A stretch of 45,000 bases of DNA from Chrysomallon squamiferum (taxonomy: Eukaryota; Mollusca; Gastropoda; Neomphalida; Peltospiridae), in the NCBI GenBank assembly GCA_012295275.1, contig CM022677.1, forward strand, positions 8,452,514 to 8,497,513, in the 5' to 3' direction. Shown piece after piece: positions 10,862 to 21,757 of the stretch (position 1 is its first letter; every line of letters starts with the position of its first letter). The notes under the pieces are model-generated. The model made no database searches, had not been told where the DNA came from, and worked only from the letters and a program-made list of their open reading frames with translations. Position numbers and translations under genes: made by a program.

Positions 10862-11153
10862 TACGACAAACAGTGAAATGAACAGAATATTCTAAGCGTT
10901 AATTGACTACTACTACTAGTACTACTACAACTACTATTTTTGTTGTTATCATTATTATTGTTGTTGTATTATTATTGTTGTTGTTATCATCGTTATTATT
11001 GTCGTTGTTGTTATTATTATTGTTGTTGTTGCTGTTGTAATGATAATTGCTATTATTCTTGTTCTTGATGTAATTATACTTGCTGTTTTATTATTATAAT
11101 TGTTGTTGTTGTTGTTGCCGCTGTCGTTGTTGTCGTCGTCGACATCATCATCA

Positions 11154-11194
<41 letters not shown>

Positions 11195-11969
11195 AGTTAG
11201 TACTTGTTATATGTATAGCGAAAAGTTTAATTATTTTAATTAATTTTATTACTTTCATTGTACATTTTGTTGTTAATTCTAATCGTGATAATAGACATCG
11301 TAACACGTTACAAAATAATAATAATAATAATAGTAAATAAAATAATAAATAATAAAAGTTTCAGTCCATTCACGTGCACACATACAATTTTGAAGAAAAA
11401 AAAAATATATATATATATAAAGGAAATCATAAAATTATGGAAAACTAAAATTTATAGAAAGATTTACGTGGCAGTGAAATTTCACAACAGAAAGAGTTTT
11501 GACAAAAGAAATGCGTATTTCAGTCTTAGCTCCGTCAGAGATTGTTTCAAAATGTCGTCGTCTTTACAACGCTGATGTTGTATAATAAATAACTCCGTGA
11601 AATACTGTTTAAATCTTTCTTTTTTAATGTTGTAATGTGCAAGAGTAAATGTTTTGTTGAAAATAAACTGACAACATAACTGTTCTGCGTTGTTTTTTTT
11701 ATGTGATAATGTGCATTTGAATTTGTGTGTGTGTGTTTGTGTTTATGTTCTTCAAAACTCTTATTACAAACGCTATAAAGAGTTAAAAAAAAAAAAAAAA
11801 AAAAAGTCATAAATGTCATAATTAAATTAATAATTAAACCCTGGTAATCTAATAATATTTTGGGTCCAAAACTGAAATATTTATGAAAAAAAATCACATT
11901 TTGTAATAACTGCATTATATTTTAAGGTAAATAATAATCTATTTCTTAATACTCTTTATTATTCGTTTT
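10862..11969 (+). other. 3' flank of GPCR A, with TTG/TTA repeats
   Basis: The stop is followed by a long degenerate trinucleotide tract (10905-11190: ACT, GTT, ATT and TCG variants), then a (TA) run (about 11404-11420) and poly-A (about 11787-11806). An ATAATAAAT polyadenylation-like signal is near 11583 and GAAAATAAAC near 11658. The 3' UTR probably ends in this interval. No second gene is seen. Confidence 0.4.
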
Positions 11970-12084
<115 letters not shown>

Positions 12085-12149
12085 ATAAGCTTGCTCGAAA
12101 GATTATTTGGTTACATGTATATAATGCAATGCTTGTACTTAACAATTTA

Positions 12150-12670
12150 AAACAATTTCTTGTATCAATGCTAAATCTAAAGAAATATCTTTCTGTTCCT
12201 GTATCAACGAATAACTGAATTTAAAGTAATATCTTTCTGTCCCTGTATCAATGAATAACTAAATCTAAAGAAATATCTTTCTGTTCTTGTATCAACGAAT
12301 AACTGAATCTAAAGATATATCTTTCTGTCCCTGTATCAATGAATATCTGAATCTAAAGATATATCTTTCTGTTTATCAATGAATAACTGAATCCAAAGAT
12401 ATATCTTTCTGTCCCTGTTTCAATGAATAACTGAATCTGAAGAAATATATTTCTGTTCTAGTATCAATGAATAACTAAATCTAAAGAAATATCTTTCTGT
12501 CCCTGTATCAATGAATAACTGAATCTAAAGATATATCTTTCTGTCCCTGTATCAATGAATAACTAAATCTACAGATACATCTTTCTGTTCCTGAATCAAT
12601 GAATAACTGAATCTAATGATATATATTTCTGTCCCTGTATCAATGAATATTTAATCTAAAGATATATGTT
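12150..12670 (+). repeat. 44-bp satellite array
   Basis: About 11-12 head-to-tail copies of a 44-bp unit with core AACTGAATCTAAAGATATAT, then CTTTCTGTCCCTGTATCAAT. The CTGT landmark recurs about every 44 bp (12192, 12237, 12281, 12325, 12370, 12409, 12453, 12497 and on); one copy is shortened by about 5 bp. Copies differ by a few substitutions. The same core builds the array at 18.2-19.1 kb and the coding end of the zinc-finger gene at 19136. Confidence 0.93.
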
Positions 12671-13051
12671 TTCATATAAATAAAAAATAAAATGAAATGA
12701 AATTCGGTTCATTAAAAAAATATATAATATATTATTTAGTAAATATATAATGAAAGAATAAAAAATAGAAACCAAGAAAGAATGAAAGAAAGAATGTAAT
12801 AAAGCTTAATAAATAAACAAAAAAAAAACTGCTTAATTAGAATTTATTTCAAATAACAAGTGATAAACGGGTGCGAATTAAAAAGCTAAAGAAGGGAAAA
12901 TCGAGTATTTAAGTTTTTATTATGACAATACGTAAATTAATTGATAGACACTGCATGCTGTTATACAACAAATGTGTTGACTTTGTTACCGTGGCTGAAG
13001 TCACTGTCACTATTGCACTTAATACAGTAAGAATCATTAATAATAATACAT

Positions 13052-13083
<32 letters not shown>

Positions 13084-13265
13084 TTTTTTTTTTTTTTTTC
13101 AGCAATAACAACAGTAATGGTTACAACAAAAATACCAACAACAGCAATAATAATAATAACTATAATAATATTAACAATAGTAATAACAACAACAACCATT
13201 ATAATAACAAGAACACAACAGCATCTCAGTATCAATGCGTACAGATTGATAATTTCCACAACAAC

Positions 13266-13302
<37 letters not shown>

Positions 13303-13444
13303 CAACAACACCTACCGCTATTAAAACAACAACAATCATTGTAACATTGACAATAGAAATTAAAAACAAGAACACAACAAAACAAAGTACCGCTTAAGAG
13401 ACAGCGATATATTTACAACAATTTCAACATCGACAGTACTGTTT
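12671..13444. repeat. AT-rich spacer and degenerate AAT/AAC tract between the GPCR genes
   Basis: GAAA/AAAT-rich DNA (12670-12830), then an extended AAT/AAC/ACA tract (13035-13340) with a poly-T insert at 13082-13099. TTTATT near 12916 could be the minus-strand polyadenylation signal of GPCR B. Long Asn/Thr-rich (plus) and Val/Ile/Tyr-rich (minus) frames here are repeat artefacts. Confidence 0.7.
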
Positions 13445-14590
13445 TCACTGGGGTTCTGGATCACATTCAACGGATTCTAATTTTGAGGAAAACCTTTCAT
13501 TAGAAGTTACTTTAATTTTAGTTGCTGAGGGTTCATGGTCACCTGGGAGAGTTCTTTGGCTGCAAACACATTTCATTTTCTTAGCCAGGACTTTTCTGTA
13601 GTTAGAAGAACTCGCAATTAAGATGTAAAAATTCAGTCCGAAATTCGTCAGGTATATGACATGAAATACCGGCCATAGTTCTATTGTCAGAAGTAAAGTT
13701 TTCGTATCTTGGTTTGTTATGTTGAGCAGAACCTCCACGCACTCTCCGATGGACAGGGGCGTCAGGGTGACGAAAGCAAACACCGAGATTAGAACCAGAG
13801 GCCTTGTGGACGAGTCCTTCTTATTTTTTGATGAACTTGACGAGTCAGAGGATGCGAATGACTTCCTGAAGGTGGCGCTTCGTTGAATTCGAATGATAAT
13901 GGCAGTGTTGAGAATGAAGATAAGAAGGCAGGGAAAGGTAGACGACAGAAACAACCGAACTGCGATAAAGATAAAGAAAACATAGTAAGGACCGGCGCAC
14001 TGGCCTTCAATAAGATTGACGCTGGTCAAGATGGGAAGAGTAATCAGTCCTGAGAGAACTGCAAAAACTGAGCAGACGACAATGGCTTTCTTCCTTGTGC
14101 AAAATTTGTCACGTTTCATTGGGAAAAAAACGCAGAAGTACCGATCAAGACTGAGTCCAACAACCAACCACGGCGACAACATCAACGAATTGTATCTTAT
14201 AAACTGCCAAATCTTACACGCGACGTTGTTGTAGTTGCTGACGCTAAAATTAGAAAACAGCGTAAACGTTGCCTCGATGACCCTGACAATGAGCTGAACA
14301 CTGTCGCAGATAGTGAGGGCCTTCAAGTAGACTGGGTAAGAGAAGAAAGAAAACTCCTTGTCACTCATTAAAAACATTCCGAAAACATTTCCAACCAAAC
14401 CAACGGTGACAACAACTACCACAATGGCCCAGTAAACTGGTCCCAGGAGACTGAAGTAAGGCCAGCCGTCTAGACCAGTTGTGTTTCCCTTCACGACATC
14501 ATCTGTTGTAATAACTTCAGTTGTAACTTCAGAGAAACTTGACGATATACTGCTAAGTGACCAAGAGGTAATGCCATCGTTTGATTCCAT
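13445..14590 (-). CDS. Class A (rhodopsin-like) orphan GPCR, paralog B
   Basis: A 381-residue intronless frame, the same length as its convergent partner at 9716 and nearly identical to it through the first cytoplasmic loop, TM5, loop 3 and TM6. Class A marks are GN at 67-68, D96 in TM2, C125 with C198 in loop 2, and DRY at 149-151. Like A it lacks the TM6 CWxP tryptophan and has LNFYIL instead of NPxxY. Divergence from A concentrates in the extracellular N-terminus (one NTT site at 36-38), TM1, the TM2-TM3 connection (a new NFS site near 114), loop 2 and the C-tail. An acceptor (CTTATTGCAG) lies about 21 bp before the ATG, so a 5' UTR intron is likely here too. The ligand is unknown; the pattern suggests a shared G-protein interface but different ligand specificity. 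Confidence 0.93.
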   Translation of the reverse strand: MESNDGITSWSLSSISSSFSEVTTEVITTDDVVKGNTTGLDGWPYFSLLGPVYWAIVVVVVTVGLVGNVFGMFLMSDKEFSFFSYPVYLKALTICDSVQLIVRVIEATFTLFSNFSVSNYNNVACKIWQFIRYNSLMLSPWLVVGLSLDRYFCVFFPMKRDKFCTRKKAIVVCSVFAVLSGLITLPILTSVNLIEGQCAGPYYVFFIFIAVRLFLSSTFPCLLIFILNTAIIIRIQRSATFRKSFASSDSSSSSKNKKDSSTRPLVLISVFAFVTLTPLSIGECVEVLLNITNQDTKTLLLTIELWPVFHVIYLTNFGLNFYILIASSSNYRKVLAKKMKCVCSQRTLPGDHEPSATKIKVTSNERFSSKLESVECDPEPQ

Positions 14591-14612
14591 CCTTCAGTTC
14601 GTTACGACTGCA
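14591..14612 (-). other. 5' UTR end and splice acceptor of GPCR B
   Basis: On the minus strand TTCTATTACCTTATTGCAG is followed by about 21 bp and then the ATG, a good acceptor with a pyrimidine tract. The matching first exon was not identified with confidence; a donor-like ACA|GTAAGT (minus strand) near 15470 is one candidate. Confidence 0.5.
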
Positions 14613-14772
14613 ATAAGGTAATAGAAGCTGCATAAACGTCGTTGTTATAACAATGTCGGAACTTAAAATGTTCATGTTATACTGAAAGGTTTAACAAATA
14701 AACGTACTAATGTTTTATAAAATGGTGTAAAATAATTTTAGAATCTATATAAAAATAATTGTAATAATTAAC

Positions 14773-14790
14773 TAATTAATTAATTAATTA

Positions 14791-14845
<55 letters not shown>

Positions 14846-14895
14846 TAATAAAGAATAGTAATAATAAAATAATAATAATAATAATAAATAATATT
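14773..14895. repeat. (TTAA)n and (AAT)n microsatellite
   Basis: A short ATTA run followed by about 60 bp of near-pure AAT and further broken AAT units. Confidence 0.9.
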
Positions 14896-15094
14896 TTAGT
14901 AAACTATAAAACGAAACAAACCTTTCTCGAAGAAATCTGTAAATATGACATCTTCCTGCAGAAGATGGGTTTTTATTATTAAAATACTAACCAATCCTGA
15001 GACAGAAAAATAAATGACAGTCTGTCACATTAAACTGTGTTCTTAATAAATATTTAATATGCGGTGAAATAAACAAGTTTGTGAAATGGAAAAG

Positions 15095-15330
15095 CTGTGT
15101 ATTTGTGTGTTTGTTGTGTTTATGTGCGAGTGTGTGTTTGTTTGTGTATGTGTGTGTTTGTTGTGTTTATGTGCGAGTGTGTGTGTATGTGTGTATTTGT
15201 TGTGTTTATGTGCGAGTGTGTGTGTGTATGTGTTTGTTGTGTTTATGTGCGAGTGTGTGTGTGTGTGTTGTGTTTATGTGCGAGTGTGTGTGTGTGTGTG
15301 TGTTTGTGTGTATGTGTTGTTTGTGTGGAT
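15095..15330 (+). repeat. GT-rich minisatellite, 31-47-bp units
   Basis: Five copies of a unit built on TTGTGTTTATGTGCGAGTGT with variable (GT)n between; GTGCGAG occurs near 15124, 15171, 15210, 15247 and 15278. Three overlapping Val/Cys-rich frames are open across it and are not considered genes. Confidence 0.92.
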
Positions 15331-15339
15331 TGTATTCTT

Positions 15340-17777
15340 TATTAATTACAATGTAGTTATTCCTAATACAATGTACATCTTTGTGTGGCATAAAGGTAAT
15401 AAGCACAACGACAACGACAACAACAACAATATGACGACGAAAAAGAAGAAGAATTAATAACCAACTTACTGTATTTAGTTTCTCTGACAAAGACACACAA
15501 TCCCGTACAATAATAGAAACTTTTCTTTTGTAAATAATAATACTATTCAAATACTAATTAAGGAAAAAAAAATAAAAAATAAATACAACTAAAATTATAA
15601 AGAAATAATGTTTATCAAAGTATACTTTTTCCGAGCACTAAATTTAATATTTGAGGAATTGATAAGAGGATTTTTTTTTTTTTTTTAAATCTTGAATGCA
15701 TTTTTCTGCATTCTGGAAGTAAATCTGAAATGTTTCTTTGCCTCAAAATATATCAAATTTTACAAGAACTTGTAGAACTAAGGCCATTTGCTGTTTGCCA
15801 TTCAGTCATGGAATGAAAATTAAAGACGTGAGTAACATTATTGCGCGTGACAACATCGGTCCCGTCATAACCGCGAAAATATGAAACAGTTCACGTCGGG
15901 TATATATATATATATATATATACACATTCTGTGGATGGAACTCAGCAGACTTAAAGAGAGTCATACACCTCGCAAAGAGAAATATTTGAAAAATAAATAA
16001 ATAAATGTTATAAATTAATTAATACTTTATACATTTGTAATAATTTGTATATTTTTCATGGAAATTGTTTCAGCGATCACGACCAATCTTTGCAAATACA
16101 ACTGTAGTAGAAGCGAATGCAGTATCAGGGGAGGCAATTTAAATTAGAAACTGTGGCGAAAAATGTGTTTTTGTTAGCTTACAATTTCGGTCGCCTCACA
16201 AAGCCCCAATACTCCCATGGAGAAAATAAATTACATTAATTACATTGTTTTTCTATACGGCTTGTAAGTTTGTTGTATCTAATTATTAGTTCTAAAATTC
16301 ATGTAGAGAAATTTCCGCCACATGCAGAGATATTTTTAATTTATGAGCCATCCTCCATCGCAGGAAAACAAAGTACGATTTCCACAACTTTATTAATCAA
16401 TATGTAGTTAATGTGTTTTTATGAAATAATGAACAGGAGATAATTTAAAAGCCTGCAGCAGAGGAGGAGACATGAGATTTTATTGATAGAGCTAGATGAT
16501 AATTATTTTAAATTTATGTTTCTTTTAAGATTCGAGGAACCCGTCATTTTGGTTAATCAAGACCTTGTTATTGTCTTTCGTCATTTACATGTAAAAGACA
16601 CAAATATGTTACGTCTCGTTTACATGTATTTACATTTAGCATAATATTTAAAACATTTACCAAATTATATCATTAGTTAATAGTTACAAATGCGTCAACA
16701 TTTATAAATAAATAAATAGAATGTAAAACTCCACACCAATAAAAATATAGGTTTTTGTTTGTTGTTTTTGAGGCGGGGGTGTCTTTTGCTTTCTTTTTTC
16801 CCACCCCAAGTAAATCATAAATTCTGAAAAACTACACATAATGGAATAATAATTAAGAATGTGTACAGATGGGGATAAAGAAAGGTATTCTTCTAAAACT
16901 TCAGCTAACATAGTAAATTGAAAAATAAAACCAGTATTTATTCAGCAATATATATATATATATACACAACTTTCGGTAATGGTAACATATCTGTAATTGA
17001 TTTAAATGCAATAAACTCTTGTTCCAAGACAATAATTACTTATTCATCTTCTGTATCTTTTTTTGTATGAATCTATATAAGTAAATATACTGTTAAAGTA
17101 ATAAATTAATATGTGTATATATATTTTCATATACATGTTAAGCATGAACAATAACTGAAAACAAGATATAAAAATAAAGTAATGTTCTTAATTATAGAAA
17201 AATAATTATCTTAATTATTTTGTTTATCAAAACATGTTCTTATTTTAATTAATATATCCAAGGTGAATGTAGTTAACACTGGTTAAAAGCACTAATTGAT
17301 AGTTAATATACTTTCATTTGTTATAGGTTCTTGTGCACCTGTATGCATATAAACATAAATAAAATAAGACAAACATTATAACTAAACAAATAAATTCCTA
17401 ATCTAACTGTGCCATCCATCCGATATCTTAGTGATGCATTTATTACACTTCTTAAGGTGCGTGTGTTTATTTTTAACAGAGAAGTTTAGTTAAACAAAAC
17501 AATATTTCTTTGTTCCAATGAATAATAATAAGATGCAGTAAATTTTGATTTCTGCTGTTTAATTTGGCGTTATTAATATAATATTTAGGAATATAACTTT
17601 TAATTACAATACAACAAAACTGGTTTGGGTTTCTCCTACCTTCAGCTGAAATATGTAATCTTGTATTTCTCCTCACAATTAAATTAGTTTTGTAGTAAAA
17701 CAAACACCACAAGTCTGTGTTTATTGATACTCTTCAAGTGTTATTTAACTGGACCAACCATATCCATATCCATATCT

Positions 17778-17824
<47 letters not shown>

Positions 17825-18220
17825 CTTCCTCTTATCTTTCACACATTGCAAATCCAGAATCATCAGAATCTAATGAAACAGCTGTAAAACAAAATAAGGG
17901 TCTTGTCAAGGCTAAGAAATGGCTTCAAAAGCATAGTAACAAAAAAGAACCACACTGTGTAAAAATTAGTTTTCCAGTTTAATATTTTACATATAAAGAT
18001 TTGTGTGCGTTAGCGTATTTGTGTGTCAAAGGATAAATACAAAAGAAAAGACTTGCATCACATTTTTGGTCATGGATGTTGATATATGAAATATTAATTA
18101 CATTGTTAATCTTACCATATTACTGACCAGCTTAATGTAACAATACAAATATAAATAAGTCAGTAAATAAACAGTACAAAGATACATAGATGTTTGTATT
18201 TCACTGAATCACTTAATCAA
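15340..18220. other. Non-coding interval between GPCR B and the zinc-finger locus
   Basis: AT-rich DNA of mixed complexity. Simple repeats: CAA near 15407-15430, TA at 15901-15921 and 16950-16964, CT then CA at 17772-17821. The part around 15780-16570 is less repetitive than its surroundings and could hold the 5' exon or regulatory DNA of GPCR B, but no open frame or splice pair supports this. Nothing else is seen. Confidence 0.5.
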
Positions 18221-19135
18221 AAGACAGACAAGTTTACTATAATCACTGAATCTAAAGATATATTATAGTTTTTAATAACTGAATAAGAAAATATAAATAT
18301 TTATACATCACTAAAGTGAAGTCTGTATATTGTTACTATTCAAATATCCCTAGGTGATTAAACATTTTGAATAACTGGATATAGTATTGTTTATATGTCT
18401 GAATAACTGAATCTAAAGATTGTATCGAACAGTATGTATCTCTAGTTCTGAGATAATTATTTTCGGTTGTTAAAATATTTATGTTTATATATCACTGAAT
18501 CTAAAGATATAACATTCTGTTCATATATCACCAGGTGTGAGATAAATATTTCTAACACATGAATCTAAAGATTATATCATTCTGTTCGTGTATCTCAAGT
18601 TCTGTGATAACATTTTGAATAACTGGATATAGTAATGTTTATATGTCAATGTCACTGATTCTAAAGATTATTATTTATATCACCAAATCTAAAGATATGA
18701 TCAACATTTTTCATAATGTTTATATATCACTGAATCTATAGATATTACTCATAAATCTCTAGGTGTGAGATAAACATTTCTAAAGATTATTATTTATATA
18801 TCATCAAATCTAAAGACATATTGTACTCTTTGTATCTCTTTAGGTCTGCGATAACATTTTTAATAACTGAATACAGTAATGTTTATATATATATATGAAT
18901 AATTGAATCTAAAGATAAATTATACTGTTCATATGTCCAAAGTGAATCTAAAGATAAATTATACTGTTCATATGTCCAAAGTGAATCTAAAGATATATTA
19001 TACTGTTCATATGTCCAAAGTGAATCTAAAGATATATTATACTGTTCATACGTCCAAAGTGAATCTATAGATATATTCTATCTACGCATCTAGGTCTGGA
19101 AAAGATTTTTAATAACTGAATGTAATGTTTATATA
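18220..19135 (+). repeat. Diverged satellite array downstream of the zinc-finger gene
   Basis: Many irregular copies of a unit containing TGAATCTAAAGATATAT, CTGTTCATATATC, CTCTAGGTCTG and GAGATAACATTTTTAATAAC. Near 18905-19075 it resolves into four perfect or near-perfect 39-bp copies (starts 18905, 18944, 18983, 19022, plus a partial at 19061). The repeat shares its core with the 44-bp array at 12.1-12.7 kb and continues into the last coding exon of the adjacent gene, where the same words are read as its C-terminal codons. Confidence 0.88.
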
Positions 19136-19308
19136 TCACTGAATTACTGAATCTAAAGCTATATCATACTGTTCGTATATCTCTAGATCGGGGTCTGTGG
19201 CACTGACTATAAGATGTTTTTCAAGTTCTGCTGGATTTGTTGTGCCACCCACAACAAATGTGTGTGGTTTGTTTGCTGCGTGGGATTTAGCATAGTGACG
19301 TCGCAGAC
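19136..19308 (-). CDS. Zinc-finger gene, terminal coding exon
   Basis: The acceptor TTTTTTTAATTTCAG precedes GT CTG CGA CGT CAC, which completes the glycine codon and supplies the two histidines of finger 3. After HAANKPHTFVVGG the reading continues through TNPAELEKHLIVSATDPD and ends DLEIYEQYDIALDSVIQ. The last part, about 19136-19190, is a copy of the satellite unit. Confidence 0.8.
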
Positions 19309-20387
19309 CTGAAATTAAAAAAATTATTAAAATTAATAAAATCAATATATTGTTTATTATGCTAGGTTTTATAGCTGCATCTTGTATATCTTGTGCATCT
19401 TGTGTAGGTATAGCCTGAATTTGTGTGTCATATATTTGTAAATCACATATAGGTGCATCACGTATTTGTGTATCATGTATAGGTGTGTAATGTATGTGTA
19501 CATCATTTACAAGGGTATCATGGATGCATATTATTTATTTGTATATGTGTATCATGTATGTGTGTCATGTGTGTGTATCATGTATAGATGTGTCATGTAT
19601 GTGTATATTGTTTATGAGTGTATTGTGTATGCATATCATTTATGAGTGTATCATGTATAGATGTGTCATGTATGTATGTATCATTTATGATTGTAACGTG
19701 TATGTTGTTTATGTGTATTATATATAGGTGTATAATGTATTTGTGCATCAGGTATTTGTGTATCATGAATTTTGTGTTGTGCATTTGTGTATCATGTATG
19801 TGTGTGTATATGTATTTTTGTATCATGTTTAGGTAACATTTTTTATGTTTGCATTTACTGTGTACTAATATATACATGTAGGATAGGTGTATCAGGTATT
19901 TGTATTTTAGAATTTTGAATATTCTTATATATGTATGTGTATCTTCACAATGTACTACACATGTGGCACAAATGACTTGTACTCACAAAGTATATATGTA
20001 TTTTGTATGTATATGTATATCATTACAATGTGTCTCATCAATTCATACATGCTACATGATACACAGTAGCTGTTTGGATCTCTCACCTGATTTCCTTGCA
20101 AAGTTTTTCCCACACACATCGCATGTATAGTCCTTTCTGCCGAGGTGGGAGTTGATGTGCAGATGCAGCTTGGCACCAGTGTTGTACACTTTGTCACAGA
20201 TGTTACAACGACAGTGACGTTCTCCTGGATGTTGTCGAAAATGAAGTATCAACTCCTTTTTAGTCGCGAGATCCAGTCCGCACTCACAACAGTGAAACAG
20301 TTTGTCATTTTCTGTCGGTGCATTTCTGACACAGGTCTCACTTTTTATTATTATTTCACTTTCTGCTGTCTCACTTGATTCAGCCAT
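19136..20387 (-). CDS. C2H2 zinc-finger protein, 157 aa, two coding exons
   Basis: Coding exon 1 runs 20387-20087 and exon 2 runs 19308-19136 (stop TGA). The start chosen is the first in-frame ATG (MAESSETAES) after the acceptor TTATTACAG; the frame upstream has only a TTG. Three C2H2 fingers follow an acidic N-terminus: CCECGLDLATKK..H..H, CNICDKVYNTGAK..H..H, and CDVCGKNFARKSG|LRRHYAKSH. The last is rebuilt across the intron (phase 1, donor TCAG|GTGAGA), which is strong support for the gene model. A tail of about 46 residues without fingers ends DIALDSVIQ. Likely a nucleic-acid-binding nuclear protein; the target is unknown. The final ~20 codons lie inside the neighbouring satellite repeat. 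Three fingers make it short for a C2H2 factor, and no effector domain is seen. Confidence 0.82.
19309..20086 (-). repeat. Intron of the zinc-finger gene with GTATCATGTAT minisatellite
   Basis: Between about 19435 and 19890 the + strand is made of degenerate units of 16-30 bp such as GTGTATCATGTATGTGTGTC. Open frames of Met/Cys/Tyr-rich composition across it on both strands are not considered coding. Confidence 0.85.
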
Positions 20388-20409
20388 TGATGTCACCCAC
20401 AATAAGAAC
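20087..20409 (-). CDS. Zinc-finger gene, first coding exon
   Basis: The exon starts after the acceptor CTTTTATTACAG (AG at 20410-20411), has 22 non-coding bases, ATG at 20387-20385, and ends at the donor TCAG|GTGAGA. It encodes 100 codons plus one base: the acidic N-terminus, fingers 1 and 2 and the first half of finger 3. The acceptor means at least one further 5' non-coding exon lies upstream. Confidence 0.82.
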
Positions 20410-20411
20410 CT

Positions 20412-21753
20412 GTAATAAAAGAAAAGATGGCAATTTAAAATTGTATTACTATTATTTATATTTAGAAGGTAGTATTTTTTCTGGATTTTAGATTAAGAAT
20501 TAACAAATTTAAAAAATTTAATAAAAATAATGTAGTTTAGAATTAACTGGTGTCTTGTGTGGTTTTGAAAAAAAAAGAAAAAAATAAGATAACAACTGGT
20601 TTAAGAAGTATATTAAATGTAATCTAAATGGATTTATTTCTTTCTTTTATTGTTCGTTACCAGTTGTTACAGAATTCTTGAAGTTTCTTACATTTGTGCA
20701 TCAGGCTAATAACATGTAATTTAACTATTTATCTACCAATCATTAATACAAGGTTCTGCATGTTTTTAATACCTATATATTTTTATAATACTTAAATATT
20801 TAGTCATTGCAAATGGCAGAAAGATTACCACAGTAACACTAAATTCCACAGTTATTCACTTACTCAAGTTACTGTTTATTTTAATCAGAATAACTAAAAA
20901 AATAGCTTTAGAAGTATATTATTTATTATATATTTTTTTCATTATTATTTTTAAATGCTTTTAAGTAAGTCTTTATCCAGAAAACTATTAAAATCCAGAA
21001 ACTGTTAGTCACAAAGCTTACAGGATAAATGGTCAGTGACAAGTGCAATTAAAAATTGCTATAAGCAAAATCAGCATGATTAGCAGTTGCACTACAATGG
21101 CAACAGAATGCAGCACATATTTGAATGTTACAGTGTTTAGGAGTGTCTGGCTGTGAAGGGTCTGTGGTAAATCTGCTTTCTGCAGCTAAAAGCTAATAAA
21201 ATATTTGATATATCCTTCTATCTCTCTCTCTCTCTGTCTCTCTCTATCTGTGTGTGTGTGTGTGTGTGGTAAAAAAGCTATTTCTCATAGAACCTACTTT
21301 TAAAAGTAAAAATAGTAGCAGTTAATCGTAATCTCTATTATTTTGCAACTGAAATTGTCAAACCTACAGTAAAATTGTATAAAAAATCAAACCATGATTC
21401 TGAATAGAAAATGAAAATTACACATAATTATATTGAAGTTATATATGTAACAGTTTACTAAATCTCCACTATGAGAAACTGAACCAGAGTCCTCAGAGTG
21501 AGAATTTAATAATATAAGTTTTGTGAAAATGTACTAAATTTATAAATCTCTTGTGAGATTTTAACAAATGAAGTAATGTCAACATTTCAAATAATAACAC
21601 AAGTTTATATTCAAAGACAACAGCCATGGAGAGAGGTAGTATGTGCAATCAACTAATTAAAACAAAAAAAAGTAAATATTAGAATTATTATTGAAAACTG
21701 ATAACAGAATAATAATAATAATAAAGGTCAAAAATCAGGAATCTAAACAATAT
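20412..21753. other. Non-coding stretch between the zinc-finger exon and the transposon
   Basis: AT-rich, mostly unique DNA with a short CT/GT run at 21214-21268. It probably belongs to the 5' intron of the zinc-finger gene. No exon could be supported. Confidence 0.5.
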
Positions 21754-21757
21754 GGTA

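Noticed and set aside
18220-19135. CRISPR-like array
   Set aside because: The units are directly adjacent with diverged copies and have no spacer-repeat alternation; the context is eukaryotic.
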